Shown here: positions 16,278 through 24,820 of the stretch, piece after piece | Layout: the number at the start of each line of letters is the position of its first letter | Position numbering within the stretch: the first letter of the stretch is position 1 | From: an uncultured Bacillota bacterium | GTDB lineage: Bacteria; Bacillota; Dehalobacteriia; UBA7702 | Length of the DNA: 64,000 nt | NCBI GenBank assembly: GCA_934702375.1 | Contig: CAKUYE010000006.1 | Location: forward strand, 46,387-110,386 | Direction of reading: 5' to 3' | Translations under genes and position numbers: made by a program | Notes under the pieces: model-generated | Told to the model about the DNA's origin: nothing | The model's database searches: none | The model's input: the letters and a program-made list of their open reading frames with translations, nothing else

Positions 16278-16552
16278 TTTCTTAGCTCCGCAAAGAGTTC
16301 ATCCAAATCGTTGTATCCCTTCATATTGGGATCGCGGGCAATGCGTGCGGCTTCCATTATGGCGGCGATGGTTTCTTTGTTGGGCCGGTTGTGGAGTTTC
16401 ACTTCAAAGGGCAAACCGCCGCAACGGAGGGCCTGACGAACAAAGATGTTAAATGCGGTGGAAATGTTCATTCCCAATTCGCTAAAGAGGGCGTCGGCGT
16501 CGGCTTTCAGTTGAGAATCCATGCGGATGCTGATATTGGTTGTTTCAGCCAT
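16274..16552 (-). CDS. RelB/DinJ-family antitoxin
   Basis: 92 residues, intact. The N-terminal ribbon-helix-helix (TTNISIRMDSQLKADADALFSELGMNISTAFNIFVRQAL) is the RelB/DinJ signature; the C-terminal half (ETIAAIMEAARIARDPNMKGY) would wrap the toxin. GGAG precedes the ATG at 16552. It would neutralise the YafQ toxin and repress the pair, but the partner gene is broken, so it is now a solitary antitoxin in this genome segment. Confidence 0.9.
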   Translation of the reverse strand: MAETTNISIRMDSQLKADADALFSELGMNISTAFNIFVRQALRCGGLPFEVKLHNRPNKETIAAIMEAARIARDPNMKGYNDLDELFAELRK

Positions 16553-16630
16553 GAGCTCATCTCCTTTCTTTTCTTGTATTGTATGCTATTTGCACGAAAA
16601 AGTCAATCATATGCACGAAAAAAGAAAGAG

Positions 16631-16659
16631 TTGTTTCCGCGAGCCGGATGTGGTATCAT
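16631..16659 (+). promoter_or_regulatory. Promoter immediately before ksgA
   Basis: TTGTTT (16631-16636), 17-nt spacer, TATCAT (16654-16659). The start codon at 16666 would coincide with the transcription start, and there is no Shine-Dalgarno in the 20 nt before it. Confidence 0.45.
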
Positions 16660-16665
16660 AATGGT

Positions 16666-17538
16666 ATGATGGATTTTTCTTACGAAACGCGCATTCGCGT
16701 ACTGATGAACAAGTATCACTTTCACTTTGATAAAAGCCTTGGCCAGAATTTCCTTATTGACGACGGTTATTTAAGCGGTATCGTTGCCGGTGCTGCTTTG
16801 GAAAAAGAAGATCGGGTATTGGAAATCGGCCCGGGGATGGGCTTCCTCACGGAAAAGCTTGCCGCTGCCGCCGGAGATGTTACCGCCGTGGAGCTGGATG
16901 AACGGCTTTGCACCATTCTCGATGAGGTTTTTGCCGACGAAAAAAATATCACCGTGGTTCACGGTGATGCTTTGAAGCTGGATTTTGCCGCTTTGGCGGA
17001 AACCACTGGGGCAAAAGGCTTTTCCCGCCCCTTTAAGATCGTTGCCAATTTGCCGTATTATATCACAACGCCCTTGCTCTTTTATTTCCTCGATCATCGG
17101 GAATATTGGAGCGATATGGTGATTATGGTACAAAAAGAAGTTGCCGAACGGGTCGTTGCCGATCCCGGCGGCAAGGATTACGGTGTGCTGACGTTGATGA
17201 CGGCATATGATGCCGATGCCGAGATCATCCTCCATGTGCCTGCCGCCGCCTTTGAACCGCGGCCGGCGGTGGATTCGGCGGTGCTCCGTCTCAAGGGCCG
17301 CACCGAGCCGCCGGAACCGGTTGCCGATAAAAAGGTTTTCCGCTCTCTGGTAAAGGCCGGTTTCGGTCAGCGCCGCAAAACCCTCTCCAATGCCCTGAAA
17401 AACAGCGGTATTTTTGCGGATAAAACCGAAGCCGCCGCTTTGCTGGATCGCTGCGGCATCGATGGCCGCCGCCGAGGCGAGACCCTTTCCTTTGCCGAAT
17501 ATGCGGCTTTGACCAATGCCTTTGTTAACGGGAAGTAA
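16666..17538 (+). CDS. ksgA: 16S rRNA dimethyladenosine transferase RsmA/KsgA
   Basis: 290 residues from ATG 16666 (ATG 16669 is equally possible). KsgA dimethylates two adjacent adenines in helix 45 of 16S rRNA. Signatures: KSLGQNFLIDDGYLSGIV, SAM-binding motif VLEIGPGMGFLTEKLA, acidic end of strand two VTAVELDERL, catalytic NLPYYITTPLL, and QKEVAERVVADPGGKDYGVL. The C-terminal domain is complete (FRSLVKAGFGQRRKTLSNAL). No Shine-Dalgarno is visible, which may mean leaderless translation. Its 3' end overlaps that of the convergent membrane-protein gene by 14 nt. Confidence 0.97.
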   Translation: MMDFSYETRIRVLMNKYHFHFDKSLGQNFLIDDGYLSGIVAGAALEKEDRVLEIGPGMGFLTEKLAAAAGDVTAVELDERLCTILDEVFADEKNITVVHGDALKLDFAALAETTGAKGFSRPFKIVANLPYYITTPLLFYFLDHREYWSDMVIMVQKEVAERVVADPGGKDYGVLTLMTAYDADAEIILHVPAAAFEPRPAVDSAVLRLKGRTEPPEPVADKKVFRSLVKAGFGQRRKTLSNALKNSGIFADKTEAAALLDRCGIDGRRRGETLSFAEYAALTNAFVNGK

Positions 17539-17926
17539 GGCGGTCAAAGCGCTTGCGCAAATAGGCTCCCAGGTAGATTACGGGAGCGGAAAGGAAAAAC
17601 CACAGCACCGTATAGAGTAGGCAGACCTGGCCCATGAAGTTGGCTTTGTAGCGGCTGTAATCCCACACGTGCCAATCGGCCCAGAGGTTTACGATGCAGC
17701 CGGAAAAAAACTCCACTACGGTGATGACCGCCGCACCGACGGTGCAGCGGAGCCATAGCGGTGTATCCCTTTTCATGCGCCGATTGATCCAGTCGATCAA
17801 CAACAGGCAGGTGCCGCCGGCCAAAAACATGGACCAATGGCTGTGCCGCCGCCATATAAATTCCAATAAGACATAAAGAGCGCCGCCGCTGAAAAACATC
17901 AGCAGCGGCGTAACCAGTTTTTTCAT
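17525..17926 (-). CDS. Putative ABC-transporter permease-like membrane protein (CmpB family)
   Basis: 133 residues with four hydrophobic segments. The pattern VEFFSGCIVNLWADWHVWDYS, then NFMGQVCLLYTVLWFFLSAPVIYL, is that of the family annotated putative ABC transporter type IV (PF06541). Despite the name no transport function is established. It is a single gene, convergent with ksgA. Confidence 0.8.
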   Translation of the reverse strand: MKKLVTPLLMFFSGGALYVLLEFIWRRHSHWSMFLAGGTCLLLIDWINRRMKRDTPLWLRCTVGAAVITVVEFFSGCIVNLWADWHVWDYSRYKANFMGQVCLLYTVLWFFLSAPVIYLGAYLRKRFDRLTSR

Positions 17927-18163
17927 AAAATCACACCGCCTTTACAAAAAGTATCTGCCAAAGAGGCGGTTTTTATCGATGGAAATTTCAGAAAATTACT
18001 TTTGTAACCATTTTAGGAGCAGGAACGGCAGTGCAAAGCTCCTCTTTGATTTTCTTCCCCGGGTATTCAATTTCTAAGCATAAATTATTATTTACATTTT
18101 TGTTTTCATATGGTATATTATGGTTATATGATGATTACGAAGATGCTTGATTTGAGGTTTTTC

Positions 18164-18805
18164 ATGAGTACAAAAAAGAGTTATTTGGTTTTGATTGGGT
18201 TGATGCTGCTGTTTCTCTTTTCCGGTTGCGGTGAAAAGGCTGCCCCGGTGGAAAAAGGGGCGGGCGGTTTAGAGGATGTTCTGGTTGCGCCGTTGCCGGC
18301 AGAAGGAGTAAAGGTGGCGGAAATCGGCGGTTACGACTATGTTTATGACCCCCTCTATCTTTTTCAGGTGGAAGCTGCCGATTGGTCGGATATGAGTGCC
18401 GCCCAGATCAAACGTTGTCTCCTGCTGGAGCTTACCGCCAGAGAGGCGGCGGAAACCATGGCGATCACCGAGGAAAGCGTTACGCCCATCCCCGGCACCG
18501 AGGATACTCGTTTGGCTCTGGAGGATTACCGTAAAAATGGCGGAGCCTCTGAAGAACCTTTGCTGAAGCTGTACGATGAAACAATCCCCCTGATTTTGGA
18601 GCGGGATGGTATTGATGAAGATACCTTCTGGCAACGGCTGTCGGAATACACCGCCAAAAGGGAGCTGAGCGATGACGATATCCTCGCCTTGCGGGAAACC
18701 TATGAGGAACAGCACGGCACCGGAGACGAAGCCGGTTTTCTGAAATATCTTGACAATCACTACAACGACCTGCTGGAAAAATATCAGGTAAAACAGGTCT
18801 ATTGA
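18164..18805 (+). CDS. Putative lipoprotein with PPIase-like helical layout
   Basis: 213 residues from ATG 18164 (TGAGG upstream). Signal peptide with a lipobox (LLFLFSGC), so the mature protein is anchored at the outer membrane face by Cys. The rest is acidic and mostly helical (AAQIKRCLLLELTAREAAETM; LILERDGIDEDTFWQRLSEYTAKRELSD), reminiscent of the SurA/PrsA N-terminal chaperone region, but I see no rotamase domain. Function unknown. The membrane-protein gene at 18828 follows in the same direction. Confidence 0.75.
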   Translation: MSTKKSYLVLIGLMLLFLFSGCGEKAAPVEKGAGGLEDVLVAPLPAEGVKVAEIGGYDYVYDPLYLFQVEAADWSDMSAAQIKRCLLLELTAREAAETMAITEESVTPIPGTEDTRLALEDYRKNGGASEEPLLKLYDETIPLILERDGIDEDTFWQRLSEYTAKRELSDDDILALRETYEEQHGTGDEAGFLKYLDNHYNDLLEKYQVKQVY

Positions 18806-18827
18806 CCGGAAGAATGGAGGTACTCTA

Positions 18828-19262
18828 ATGGCAAATATCTTGCAGCGAATCGTAGCGGCAGTGGTGCTGCTGATAGGCCTTTTGTTCTTTTTCCCCTTAT
18901 CCCGGTGGCTGGTGCCCTATGATATTGGTGTGCGGGCGGTTCCCTATTTCGGCTATGCTCTGTTGCTGATGCTCTTTTACACCTATGCTCTGGGCCGGGG
19001 AGGTTCCGGCAGCGGATTGAAATTTTCCGGAAAAGCTCTGGTCAAACGACTGCCGCTGTGGATCGCCGGGGAAATGATCCTCCTTCAAATCGCCCTGCTG
19101 TGGTTTTTCTTTTGCTACGGTTACTTCAGCACTGCCGACGGGATTCTTCTTCCGGTACTGCTCATCGTCTATACCCTCATCGAGGCAGCACTGCTGCTGG
19201 TGGCCATCATTCGCGGCATAACCGCAGCAGTAAAAGGCAAATCCTGCTCCAAAGAAGCTTGA
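18828..19262 (+). CDS. Hypothetical four-span membrane protein
   Basis: 144 residues; four hydrophobic segments (IVAAVVLLIGLLFFFPL, AVPYFGYALLLMLFYTYAL, WIAGEMILLQIALLWFFFCYG, LPVLLIVYTLIEAALLLVAII). GGAGG precedes the ATG. It lies 22 nt after the lipoprotein gene, in one operon ended by the terminator at 19281. I do not recognise the family. Confidence 0.7.
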   Translation: MANILQRIVAAVVLLIGLLFFFPLSRWLVPYDIGVRAVPYFGYALLLMLFYTYALGRGGSGSGLKFSGKALVKRLPLWIAGEMILLQIALLWFFFCYGYFSTADGILLPVLLIVYTLIEAALLLVAIIRGITAAVKGKSCSKEA

Positions 19263-19280
19263 TTCCTAAAACATAAAAAT

Positions 19281-19312
19281 AAGGGTGTCCCAAGCAAAGG
19301 GACACCCTTTTT
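19281..19312 (+). terminator. Terminator after the lipoprotein operon
   Basis: AAGGGTGTCCC-aagcaaa-GGGACACCCTT with a T run. Confidence 0.9.
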
Positions 19313-19328
19313 GTAGCAAAAACTGTCG

Positions 19329-19391
19329 AAAATAAAAAGTTTGTGCTGTTGATGGCAAAAACTTTATTTTTTACACGCTTTGTGCTATAAT
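19329..19391 (+). promoter_or_regulatory. Promoter and imperfect palindrome before ATPase 1
   Basis: AAATAAAAAGTTTGTGC (19329-19345) and GGCAAAAACTTTATTTT (19354-19370) form an imperfect inverted repeat; TATAAT lies at 19386-19391 and GGGAGGG before the ATG. The -35 box would fall in or beside the right arm. Confidence 0.45.
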
Positions 19392-19414
19392 AAGGCTTCG
19401 GGAGGGATTGAAAT

Positions 19415-20734
19415 ATGATCGATTCTCACAAGCTTAAAAGGCGCGACATTTATTTGCAAAAACTGATTGGCTTTCAAGATACGGAGCCGGTGAAGGTGAT
19501 CACCGGCATTCGCCGCTGCGGTAAGTCCAGCTTGCTAAAGCTGATGGTTCAGCATTTAAAGGATACCGGCATTCTGCCGGAGCAGATCATAGAGATGAAT
19601 TTTGAATCCTTTGATTTTCGGGGTATGGGTGCGGAGGATATCTATGGCTATGTAAAAGCCCGCATCATCTCCGGAAAACGAATGTACCTTTTCTTTGACG
19701 AATTGCAGCGAATCCCGGCTTGGGAGGATGCGGTCAATGCCTTTCGCGTTGATTTTGATTGTGATATCTATGTTACCGGGTCAAATGCTTATCTCCTTTC
19801 TTCGGAGTATTCCACCTATCTTTCGGGACGCTGTGTGGAAATCAAAATGCTGCCCCTATCTTTTCGGGAGTTTCTTGATTTTCACGGGTTTGAAGTTCGC
19901 GAAACCAAAAGCGCCCTTGGCGGCCTTCGCAAGCAGGTGTTTCACAAAAGCGGCGAAGGGTATGAGCTGCGAGAGGTCTTTGATGCCTATATGCGGTTTG
20001 GCGGCATGCCCGGCATTGCCGATGTTGGCTTGGACCAGGAAAAGGTGTTGTCTCTTTTGGATGGTATCTACTCTACCGTGGTGATTCGGGATATTCTGGA
20101 ACGGGAAAAGCGCAGAGGTCGGCGGCAGATCACCGACGCAGCGTTACTGCGAAAAATTATTCTGTTCCTTGCCGATAATATCGGCTCTACGGTTTCGATT
20201 GCCTCTATCGGCAATACCTTGGTAAACGAGGGACTTTTGGAGGATGGCAAGCGCAAAGGCACTCCCAGTACCCATACGGTCCAGGCCTATGTGGATACTC
20301 TTTTGGAAAGCTATTTCTTTTACGAGATCAAACGCTTTGATATCAAAGGCAAGGCCTATCTTCGCACCCTGGGGAAATACTATATCGTTGATATCGGCCT
20401 GCGCAACTACTTGCTGGGCTTTCGCAACCGGGATAGCGGCCATGCCATTGAAAATGTGGTGTATTTTGAATTGCTTCGTCGTGGTTACGATGTTGCCATT
20501 GGTAAAATCGGCAATGCCGAGGTGGATTTTATTGCAACCACCGCCGAGGATAAAAAGTATATCCAAGTGACGGAATCTATGATGAGCGAGGACGTGCGCA
20601 AGCGAGAGCTTGCACCGCTGCAAAGCATTGGTGATAATTATGAAAAAATCGTTCTCTCTCTCGAACCCGGCCTTGATCGCTCCTATGAGGGCATCAAATC
20701 CGAAAATCTTATCGATTGGCTTCTTGAAACATAA
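19415..20734 (+). CDS. AAA_14 ATPase with DUF4143 domain (paralogue 1)
   Basis: 439 residues. N-terminal AAA ATPase: Walker A GIRRCGKSSLLKL near 32-44, Walker B MYLFFDELQRIPAWEDAV, sensor region VTGSNAYLLSSEYSTYLSGR. C-terminal DUF4143 (about 230-400), a domain of the PD-(D/E)xK nuclease superfamily; its core here is NAEVDFIATTAEDKKYIQV, where the usual lysine is replaced, so nuclease activity is doubtful. Two paralogues lie at 52981 and 57729, roughly alike in layout but clearly diverged. The cellular role of this widespread COG1373 family is unknown; a housekeeping, competence or defence role are all guesses. Confidence 0.9.
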   Translation: MIDSHKLKRRDIYLQKLIGFQDTEPVKVITGIRRCGKSSLLKLMVQHLKDTGILPEQIIEMNFESFDFRGMGAEDIYGYVKARIISGKRMYLFFDELQRIPAWEDAVNAFRVDFDCDIYVTGSNAYLLSSEYSTYLSGRCVEIKMLPLSFREFLDFHGFEVRETKSALGGLRKQVFHKSGEGYELREVFDAYMRFGGMPGIADVGLDQEKVLSLLDGIYSTVVIRDILEREKRRGRRQITDAALLRKIILFLADNIGSTVSIASIGNTLVNEGLLEDGKRKGTPSTHTVQAYVDTLLESYFFYEIKRFDIKGKAYLRTLGKYYIVDIGLRNYLLGFRNRDSGHAIENVVYFELLRRGYDVAIGKIGNAEVDFIATTAEDKKYIQVTESMMSEDVRKRELAPLQSIGDNYEKIVLSLEPGLDRSYEGIKSENLIDWLLET

Positions 20735-20745
20735 GCGGTAAAAAA

Positions 20746-20794
20746 GGTGCCTCCGGGGTCATGGACGTTCTGTCCGTGACTCTTGGGAGGCACC
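20746..20794. terminator. Bidirectional terminator between ATPase 1 and the histidine kinase
   Basis: GGTGCCTCC...GGAGGCACC with an inner stem GTCATGGAC-gttct-GTCCGTGAC; A run on the left side serves the minus-strand kinase gene. Confidence 0.75.
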
Positions 20795-20801
20795 CTGTCT
20801 T

Positions 20802-22103
20802 TTAAGATGTCTTTGGTGGGGTTTTGGGGATGTACAGCAGGAATCTTGCCCGGAAGGTGTTGTCTTCCCGGGAGAGCTTTAGCAGGCCGTTGTATTTTTC
20901 CAAAGCCTGCTTTACGTTTTTCAGGCCGTAGCCGTGGGCTTCCGGGTCGGCCTTTGTGGTTGGAATCTCGTTGTTTTCCGGGCTTTGCGTCTCGGCGCAG
21001 GCGTTTGCGATTTCTCCGGTGAGGACGCCCCGGTTGTAGTGAAGAGTCGTTGCGATCCATGGCTTTTCGCTGTCCTTGGCGGCTCGAATGGCGTTGTCCA
21101 GCAGGTTCCCCAGGATAATCACGCTGTCTGCCGGAGCAAGACCAAGGCCCTTGGGTACGGTGATGTCCTGTTCCAGAGCAATCCCTGCGGCGGCAGCTTC
21201 GTGAAATTTGCAGCTCAGCACACTGTCCATGGCCGTATTGCCGGTAGAAACAGGGTCTTCGCTCCGAAGAGGTGTCGGCTCCAGCTGAGCGAGGTAGCTT
21301 AGAATTTCCTCAGTTTCGCCCCTTTCCGCATAGGCCATAATGGCGGTGCGGTGGTTGTTCAGGTCGTGGCGCAGGCGCTTCGTCCGTTCCATAGAATCCT
21401 GCATCTCTTCCAGACGATGCTCATAAAAGCTGTTTTCCCGGCGGAGCATCTCCTTTTCCATTTGGGCGGTCATGCGGTCAATGACCTTGTCGTAGAGGTA
21501 AAAGGTAGAAAAGTTGATGCAAAGGAGCAGGACGGCGCAAAGGGCGGTGGCGGTAAACTCCATGCTTTGGGCCAGTGCATTGAGCATATAGAGGGATATC
21601 AGCGGGATCGCCGCCAAAAACAGCCAGTATCCCTCGGGGATCGGCGGCTCGGTTTTGGCCTTTTTTAAGTTGCTGAAAATCAGCACGAGGATGTACAGTA
21701 TTAAATCGGCGGCAATGGTTTCCAGCGGGATATAGATAAGGGTTTTGATGCTCTCCTCCCAAATATTTGTGGGGATATTATAAAAGAAGTGGACAATAAA
21801 GCTTTCGATTCCCAAAATCGCCAGATAACAGCCGGCGGCGGTAAGGATTCTTTTGCGCCGGGGTGCGTCGTAATTTTTTGTCAGCAGGATAAAGGCCAGA
21901 AGGTTGATGCCGTAGCCCAAGGCGGGACCACCGATAAAAAGATCGGTGCCGACGGTTGCCGCGAAAAACAGGGCAAAGCTTATCAGCTCTGTTTGGCGGC
22001 TTGTCTTTCGCTGTGGGAAAACCAGCTTGTAAAAGCGGTAGATGATATAGACCCGAAAGGCATGGCAGCAAATAAAGATGAAAAAAAAGATATCAGTTTC
22101 CAT
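20802..22103 (-). CDS. AgrC/GHKL-type sensor histidine kinase
   Basis: 433 residues. About six membrane spans occupy residues 1-200 (an AgrC-like polytopic sensor), then a coiled segment, the phosphoacceptor motif KRLRHDLNNHRTAI and a GHKL-type ATPase with N box VIILGNLLDNAIRAAKDSE and G box GYGLKNVKQALEKYNG. It would sense a membrane-associated or peptide signal and phosphorylate the LytTR regulator, whose gene it overlaps by 11 nt. No AgrD-like pheromone gene was identified in the window. Confidence 0.92.
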   Translation of the reverse strand: METDIFFFIFICCHAFRVYIIYRFYKLVFPQRKTSRQTELISFALFFAATVGTDLFIGGPALGYGINLLAFILLTKNYDAPRRKRILTAAGCYLAILGIESFIVHFFYNIPTNIWEESIKTLIYIPLETIAADLILYILVLIFSNLKKAKTEPPIPEGYWLFLAAIPLISLYMLNALAQSMEFTATALCAVLLLCINFSTFYLYDKVIDRMTAQMEKEMLRRENSFYEHRLEEMQDSMERTKRLRHDLNNHRTAIMAYAERGETEEILSYLAQLEPTPLRSEDPVSTGNTAMDSVLSCKFHEAAAAGIALEQDITVPKGLGLAPADSVIILGNLLDNAIRAAKDSEKPWIATTLHYNRGVLTGEIANACAETQSPENNEIPTTKADPEAHGYGLKNVKQALEKYNGLLKLSREDNTFRARFLLYIPKTPPKTS

Positions 22104-22824
22104 GGCGGTACTCCTTCTCCTCCATTTGGCTTAGCTGCTCCCGAACCTGTTGCCGGCGGGATTGGCTGATGGGCAGCGTAATTCCGCCGGTAACCACAAG
22201 GTGGTCGTACTGAAGCTCCTCTACATGGTCGTAATTGACCAGCAGAGATTTGTGGATCCAGAGGAACTTGTTTTCCTCGACCCTGGCGTACACCTCCTCC
22301 AGCTTGCCGTAAAAGCTGATGGTCTCTCCGGCGGTAACCATATCAATCTTGCGGTTTTTGCTTTCAAAGTAAAGGATATCCCTTTGCCGAATGCGCCGGG
22401 TCTCTCGGCCGATGCGGCAGGTAAAGGCCGCTTCTCCCCGGTGCCGAAGCTCTTCGCAAATCTCCAGACACTCCGCCACCTTCTCTTCTGCCAAAGGCTT
22501 GAGCAGAAAATTCAGAGGGTGATTGTCAAAAAGCTCCATGGCGTGGCTGCTTTCGCCGGAGATGTATACAATTTCGGTAGCGAGGTTCTTCAGCTCCCGG
22601 CGGATTTTGCGGCCGGTTTCGATGCCGCTGGCACCCTCCAAAGCGATATCAAGAAAGATCAGGTCAAAGTCATGCTTTTTTTCTAAGGCGGCATACAGCT
22701 CCTCGCCGGTATAAAAAATCTCCACGGAGATTTCCTTTCGCTTGTCAGCAGCATAGCTTTGGATCATCTCTTCCAACCGGCTGCATACCATATCCTCATC
22801 ATCACAAATGGCAACGGTAAGCAA
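22093..22824 (-). CDS. LytTR-family response regulator
   Basis: 243 residues. Receiver domain with the acidic pair CDDED near the start and phospho-Asp in DLIFLDIALEGASGIETG, then a LytTR DNA-binding domain (RIRQRDILYFESKNRKIDMV; FLWIHKSLLVNYDHVEELQYDHLVV). First gene of the minus-strand operon. The direct repeats at 22900-22931, 76 nt upstream, are candidate binding sites and would serve both this operon and the divergent lipoprotein gene. Confidence 0.94.
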   Translation of the reverse strand: MLTVAICDDEDMVCSRLEEMIQSYAADKRKEISVEIFYTGEELYAALEKKHDFDLIFLDIALEGASGIETGRKIRRELKNLATEIVYISGESSHAMELFDNHPLNFLLKPLAEEKVAECLEICEELRHRGEAAFTCRIGRETRRIRQRDILYFESKNRKIDMVTAGETISFYGKLEEVYARVEENKFLWIHKSLLVNYDHVEELQYDHLVVTGGITLPISQSRRQQVREQLSQMEEKEYRHGN

Positions 22825-22899
22825 AGGAACCCCTCCTTTTTATAAAAATAATATACTACCATATATTATATCGTACTACGTAACAATTGCAACTGTAAT

Positions 22900-22931
22900 T
22901 TTCAACATCAAACACGGTAGATTTCAACATC
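22900..22931. promoter_or_regulatory. Candidate LytTR binding site (direct repeat)
   Basis: TTTCAACATC at 22900-22909 and again at 22922-22931, spaced exactly 22 bp start to start, about two helical turns as LytTR dimers require. It lies between the response regulator gene and the divergent lipoprotein gene. Confidence 0.55.
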
Positions 22932-23003
22932 TTCTCGCAAAAAGGCGGTTTTTCGTGTAAAATAAAAGCATCAAATCCATAAGAAAGGGTGCTGTGAAAC
23001 AAG

Positions 23004-23696
23004 ATGCGTAAATGGGTTTGCTGGATTTTTCTTTTTTTGATTTCCTTTTGCCTTGTTGGGTGCAGCCTGGGTAGTCGTGAGGAGCGGAGTGCGATTATCC
23101 GTTGCATCGAAGCCGGTATGCCGGCGGAGCTGCAGGACAGTGTTGTGCCGCCGGAGGTTGCCGAAGCCGCTCTCGATGAAAACGGTAACTTTGCCTTGTC
23201 CTCGGAGCAAGCCGAGGCTTTAAAGACGGACTATGCGGCATCCCTGACGCCTTATTACACCGGAAATATCGTTATGCGGCTGACCTCGAACCATAACAAT
23301 AGCATGGATGTGATGGCATCTCCGGGATGGCAGGGAGATGTAACGGTCCGTGCCGGGATGACCGACCCTGAGGTGACGAACATTTCTCTGGAGGAAAATA
23401 CCGCCACGGCCTGGGTGTCCAATATCCAGTGGATCATCAGCGTAGAGCCCGGTGAAACGCCGGAAACCTTTGGCAAATGGGTGGTAACTATGATCCCCGA
23501 TAAGTGTAAGGTTCACTATACCTTGGAAAAAACCGAAGAAGGATGGAAAATCTCCGGAGACGATGAGTTCATCCTGCTGGGAGCCCCTGAAAACTATGAC
23601 AGCTATTGCGGCACTTACCCCACCTTTGCCGCTGCTCTGGCCGGGGCAAAGGATGTGGACCCCGAAGCTTTGATCTATTCTTCCGGGAAAGAGTAG
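23004..23696 (+). CDS. Putative lipoprotein, possible target of the LytTR system
   Basis: 230 residues with a lipoprotein signal peptide (WIFLFLISFCLVGC). The mature part has no domain I recognise; WVSNIQWIISVEPGE and GKWVVTMIPDKCKVHYTLEKTEEGWKISGD look like an NTF2-like or DUF4878-type beta-rich extracytoplasmic fold. Divergent from the LytTR operon and downstream of the direct repeat at 22900-22931, which suggests control by that system. It ends in TAG at 23694, directly before a module C array. Confidence 0.7.
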   Translation: MRKWVCWIFLFLISFCLVGCSLGSREERSAIIRCIEAGMPAELQDSVVPPEVAEAALDENGNFALSSEQAEALKTDYAASLTPYYTGNIVMRLTSNHNNSMDVMASPGWQGDVTVRAGMTDPEVTNISLEENTATAWVSNIQWIISVEPGETPETFGKWVVTMIPDKCKVHYTLEKTEEGWKISGDDEFILLGAPENYDSYCGTYPTFAAALAGAKDVDPEALIYSSGKE

Positions 23697-23714
23697 GTAC
23701 CTCCCTGCGGTCGG

Positions 23715-23803
23715 TGTGAAATCCCGGCCTGTGGCTGGGGTGAAATCTCTCTTCGAGAGGTGAAATCTGCCTGCGGCAGGTGAAATCCCACCTTCGGTGG
23801 GGT
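23715..23803 (+). repeat. Module C hairpin array (4 units)
   Basis: Four units of GTGAAATC plus a small hairpin: CCCGGCCTGTGGCTGGG, TCTCTTCGAGAG, TGCCTGCGGCAG and CCCACCTTCGGTGGG. Each stem differs but pairs. The 3' flank is GTTGTGGAAGCATTGCTCCGC. Confidence 0.85.
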
Positions 23804-23887
23804 TGTGGAAGCATTGCTCCGCAATGCAAATGAAGATATTTGTGCGGTCAACGCCTCATACAAAAAGTTACGATATTTAACGAAAAG

Positions 23888-24118
23888 TACCTGCTACGCA
23901 TGGCTTCTCCTTGAGGAGAAGCTGGCGGCGTTAGCCGACTGATGAGGTGTCGCGAGGGGTGTATCTGTATTTGATGCGTTTTGTTTCTGCGGCACATTAC
24001 GTGGATATCTCCCTTTTTTCGCTGCAGATACGCTTCCCAACAAAGCTTTTTCCGCCCGTCACGCCACCTCATCCACCGCAAGCGGTCCCCCTTCCCCTCA
24101 AGGGGAAGGCATTCTAAC
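23888..24118 (-). repeat. Module B composite, minus orientation
   Basis: Right part: GGCTTCTCCTTGAGGAGAAG followed by CTGATGAGGTGTCGCGAGG; left part: CGCCACCTCATCCACCGC then CCTTCCCCTCAAGGGGAAGG. About 100 nt of inner sequence separates them. Confidence 0.8.
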
Positions 24119-24283
24119 AGGCACTTTGTCGCAAAACATATATTTTCGCGATGGCAAAACGCTTATCGCGAAGCACTATAAAAGCTACTGCGGCGTACAA
24201 CCTCGCGGAATAACATATCTCTTTCCCAAAAGATATAACGCCGACGCACCACGTCGAGGTACAAAACCACCTCCGGGTGGGAT

Positions 24284-24387
24284 AAACGGTTTTAATCGGG
24301 TAAAAGATTCCGGCAGCGGGAGCAAAGTATACAAGAGGTATCTGCAGCCTCCCGGTGGCGGAAGATTTTGCCCGATTACAATCGTTT
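24284..24387 (-). repeat. Module A palindromic element, canonical copy (minus)
   Basis: 104 bp; on the minus strand it begins AAACGATTGTAATCGGGC and ends CCCGATTAAAACCGTTT, with the shared centre GATACCTCTTGTATAC. Nearly identical to the copies at 41531, 43447 and 47742. Confidence 0.9.
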
Positions 24388-24465
24388 AGCGCGCCCGCAA
24401 CGAAAACCATAGCCGCCGCACCCAACCAAAAATCCCCAAAATTCTAAAAAAAAGAAAGAAAATCC

Positions 24466-24494
24466 TTGACAGACTTTCCTTTCAGTGCTATAAT
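24466..24494 (+). promoter_or_regulatory. Perfect consensus promoter before the leader peptide
   Basis: TTGACA (24466-24471), 17-nt spacer, TATAAT (24489-24494). The best promoter in the window. Confidence 0.9.
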
Positions 24495-24536
24495 ACAGTG
24501 CAACAAGATCAAATCTTTAAGAGAGGAGAACGCATC

Positions 24537-24644
24537 ATGAAATTCTTACGCGAAACCAACAACACTATGATGATGGGTATGTGCATGGGCAGCATGTGCA
24601 TGTTTTTGCGTGGGTTAAATTCCGGTGTGGTTTCTGGTCGATAA
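24537..24644 (+). CDS. Met/Cys-rich leader peptide, candidate attenuator of the met transporter
   Basis: 35 residues, with GAGAGGAGAA 6 nt before the ATG. Residues 11-22 read MMMGMCMGSMCM: seven Met and two Cys in twelve positions. The short transcript begins at a perfect promoter and ends at a terminator hairpin 25 nt past the stop codon; metQ-metN-metI follow. A peptide full of the regulatory amino acid, ahead of a terminator and a methionine transporter, has the form of a leader-peptide attenuator (as for trp, his and leu operons). No alternative antiterminator fold was worked out. It may instead be a small stand-alone metal-binding peptide. Confidence 0.7.
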   Translation: MKFLRETNNTMMMGMCMGSMCMFLRGLNSGVVSGR

Positions 24645-24668
24645 GATTTGTTTTACAATGAAGATCTT

Positions 24669-24696
24669 AGGGAAGCCCGGCGGGCTTCCCTTTTTG
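24669..24696 (+). terminator. Terminator/attenuator between leader peptide and metQ
   Basis: AGGGAAGCCC-ggc-GGGCTTCCCT followed by TTTT; 10 perfect pairs. Confidence 0.9.
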
Positions 24697-24820
24697 ATTT
24701 TTCGGGGAAGGCAAAAGGTTGCAAAGCTCCGCTTGGCATCCCTTACCCATGGCTCTCTGCTATCTTTTAAATTTTTTCATTTTCATTATTAAAAATTTTA
24801 TGTAAAAGGAGAAAAGAATC

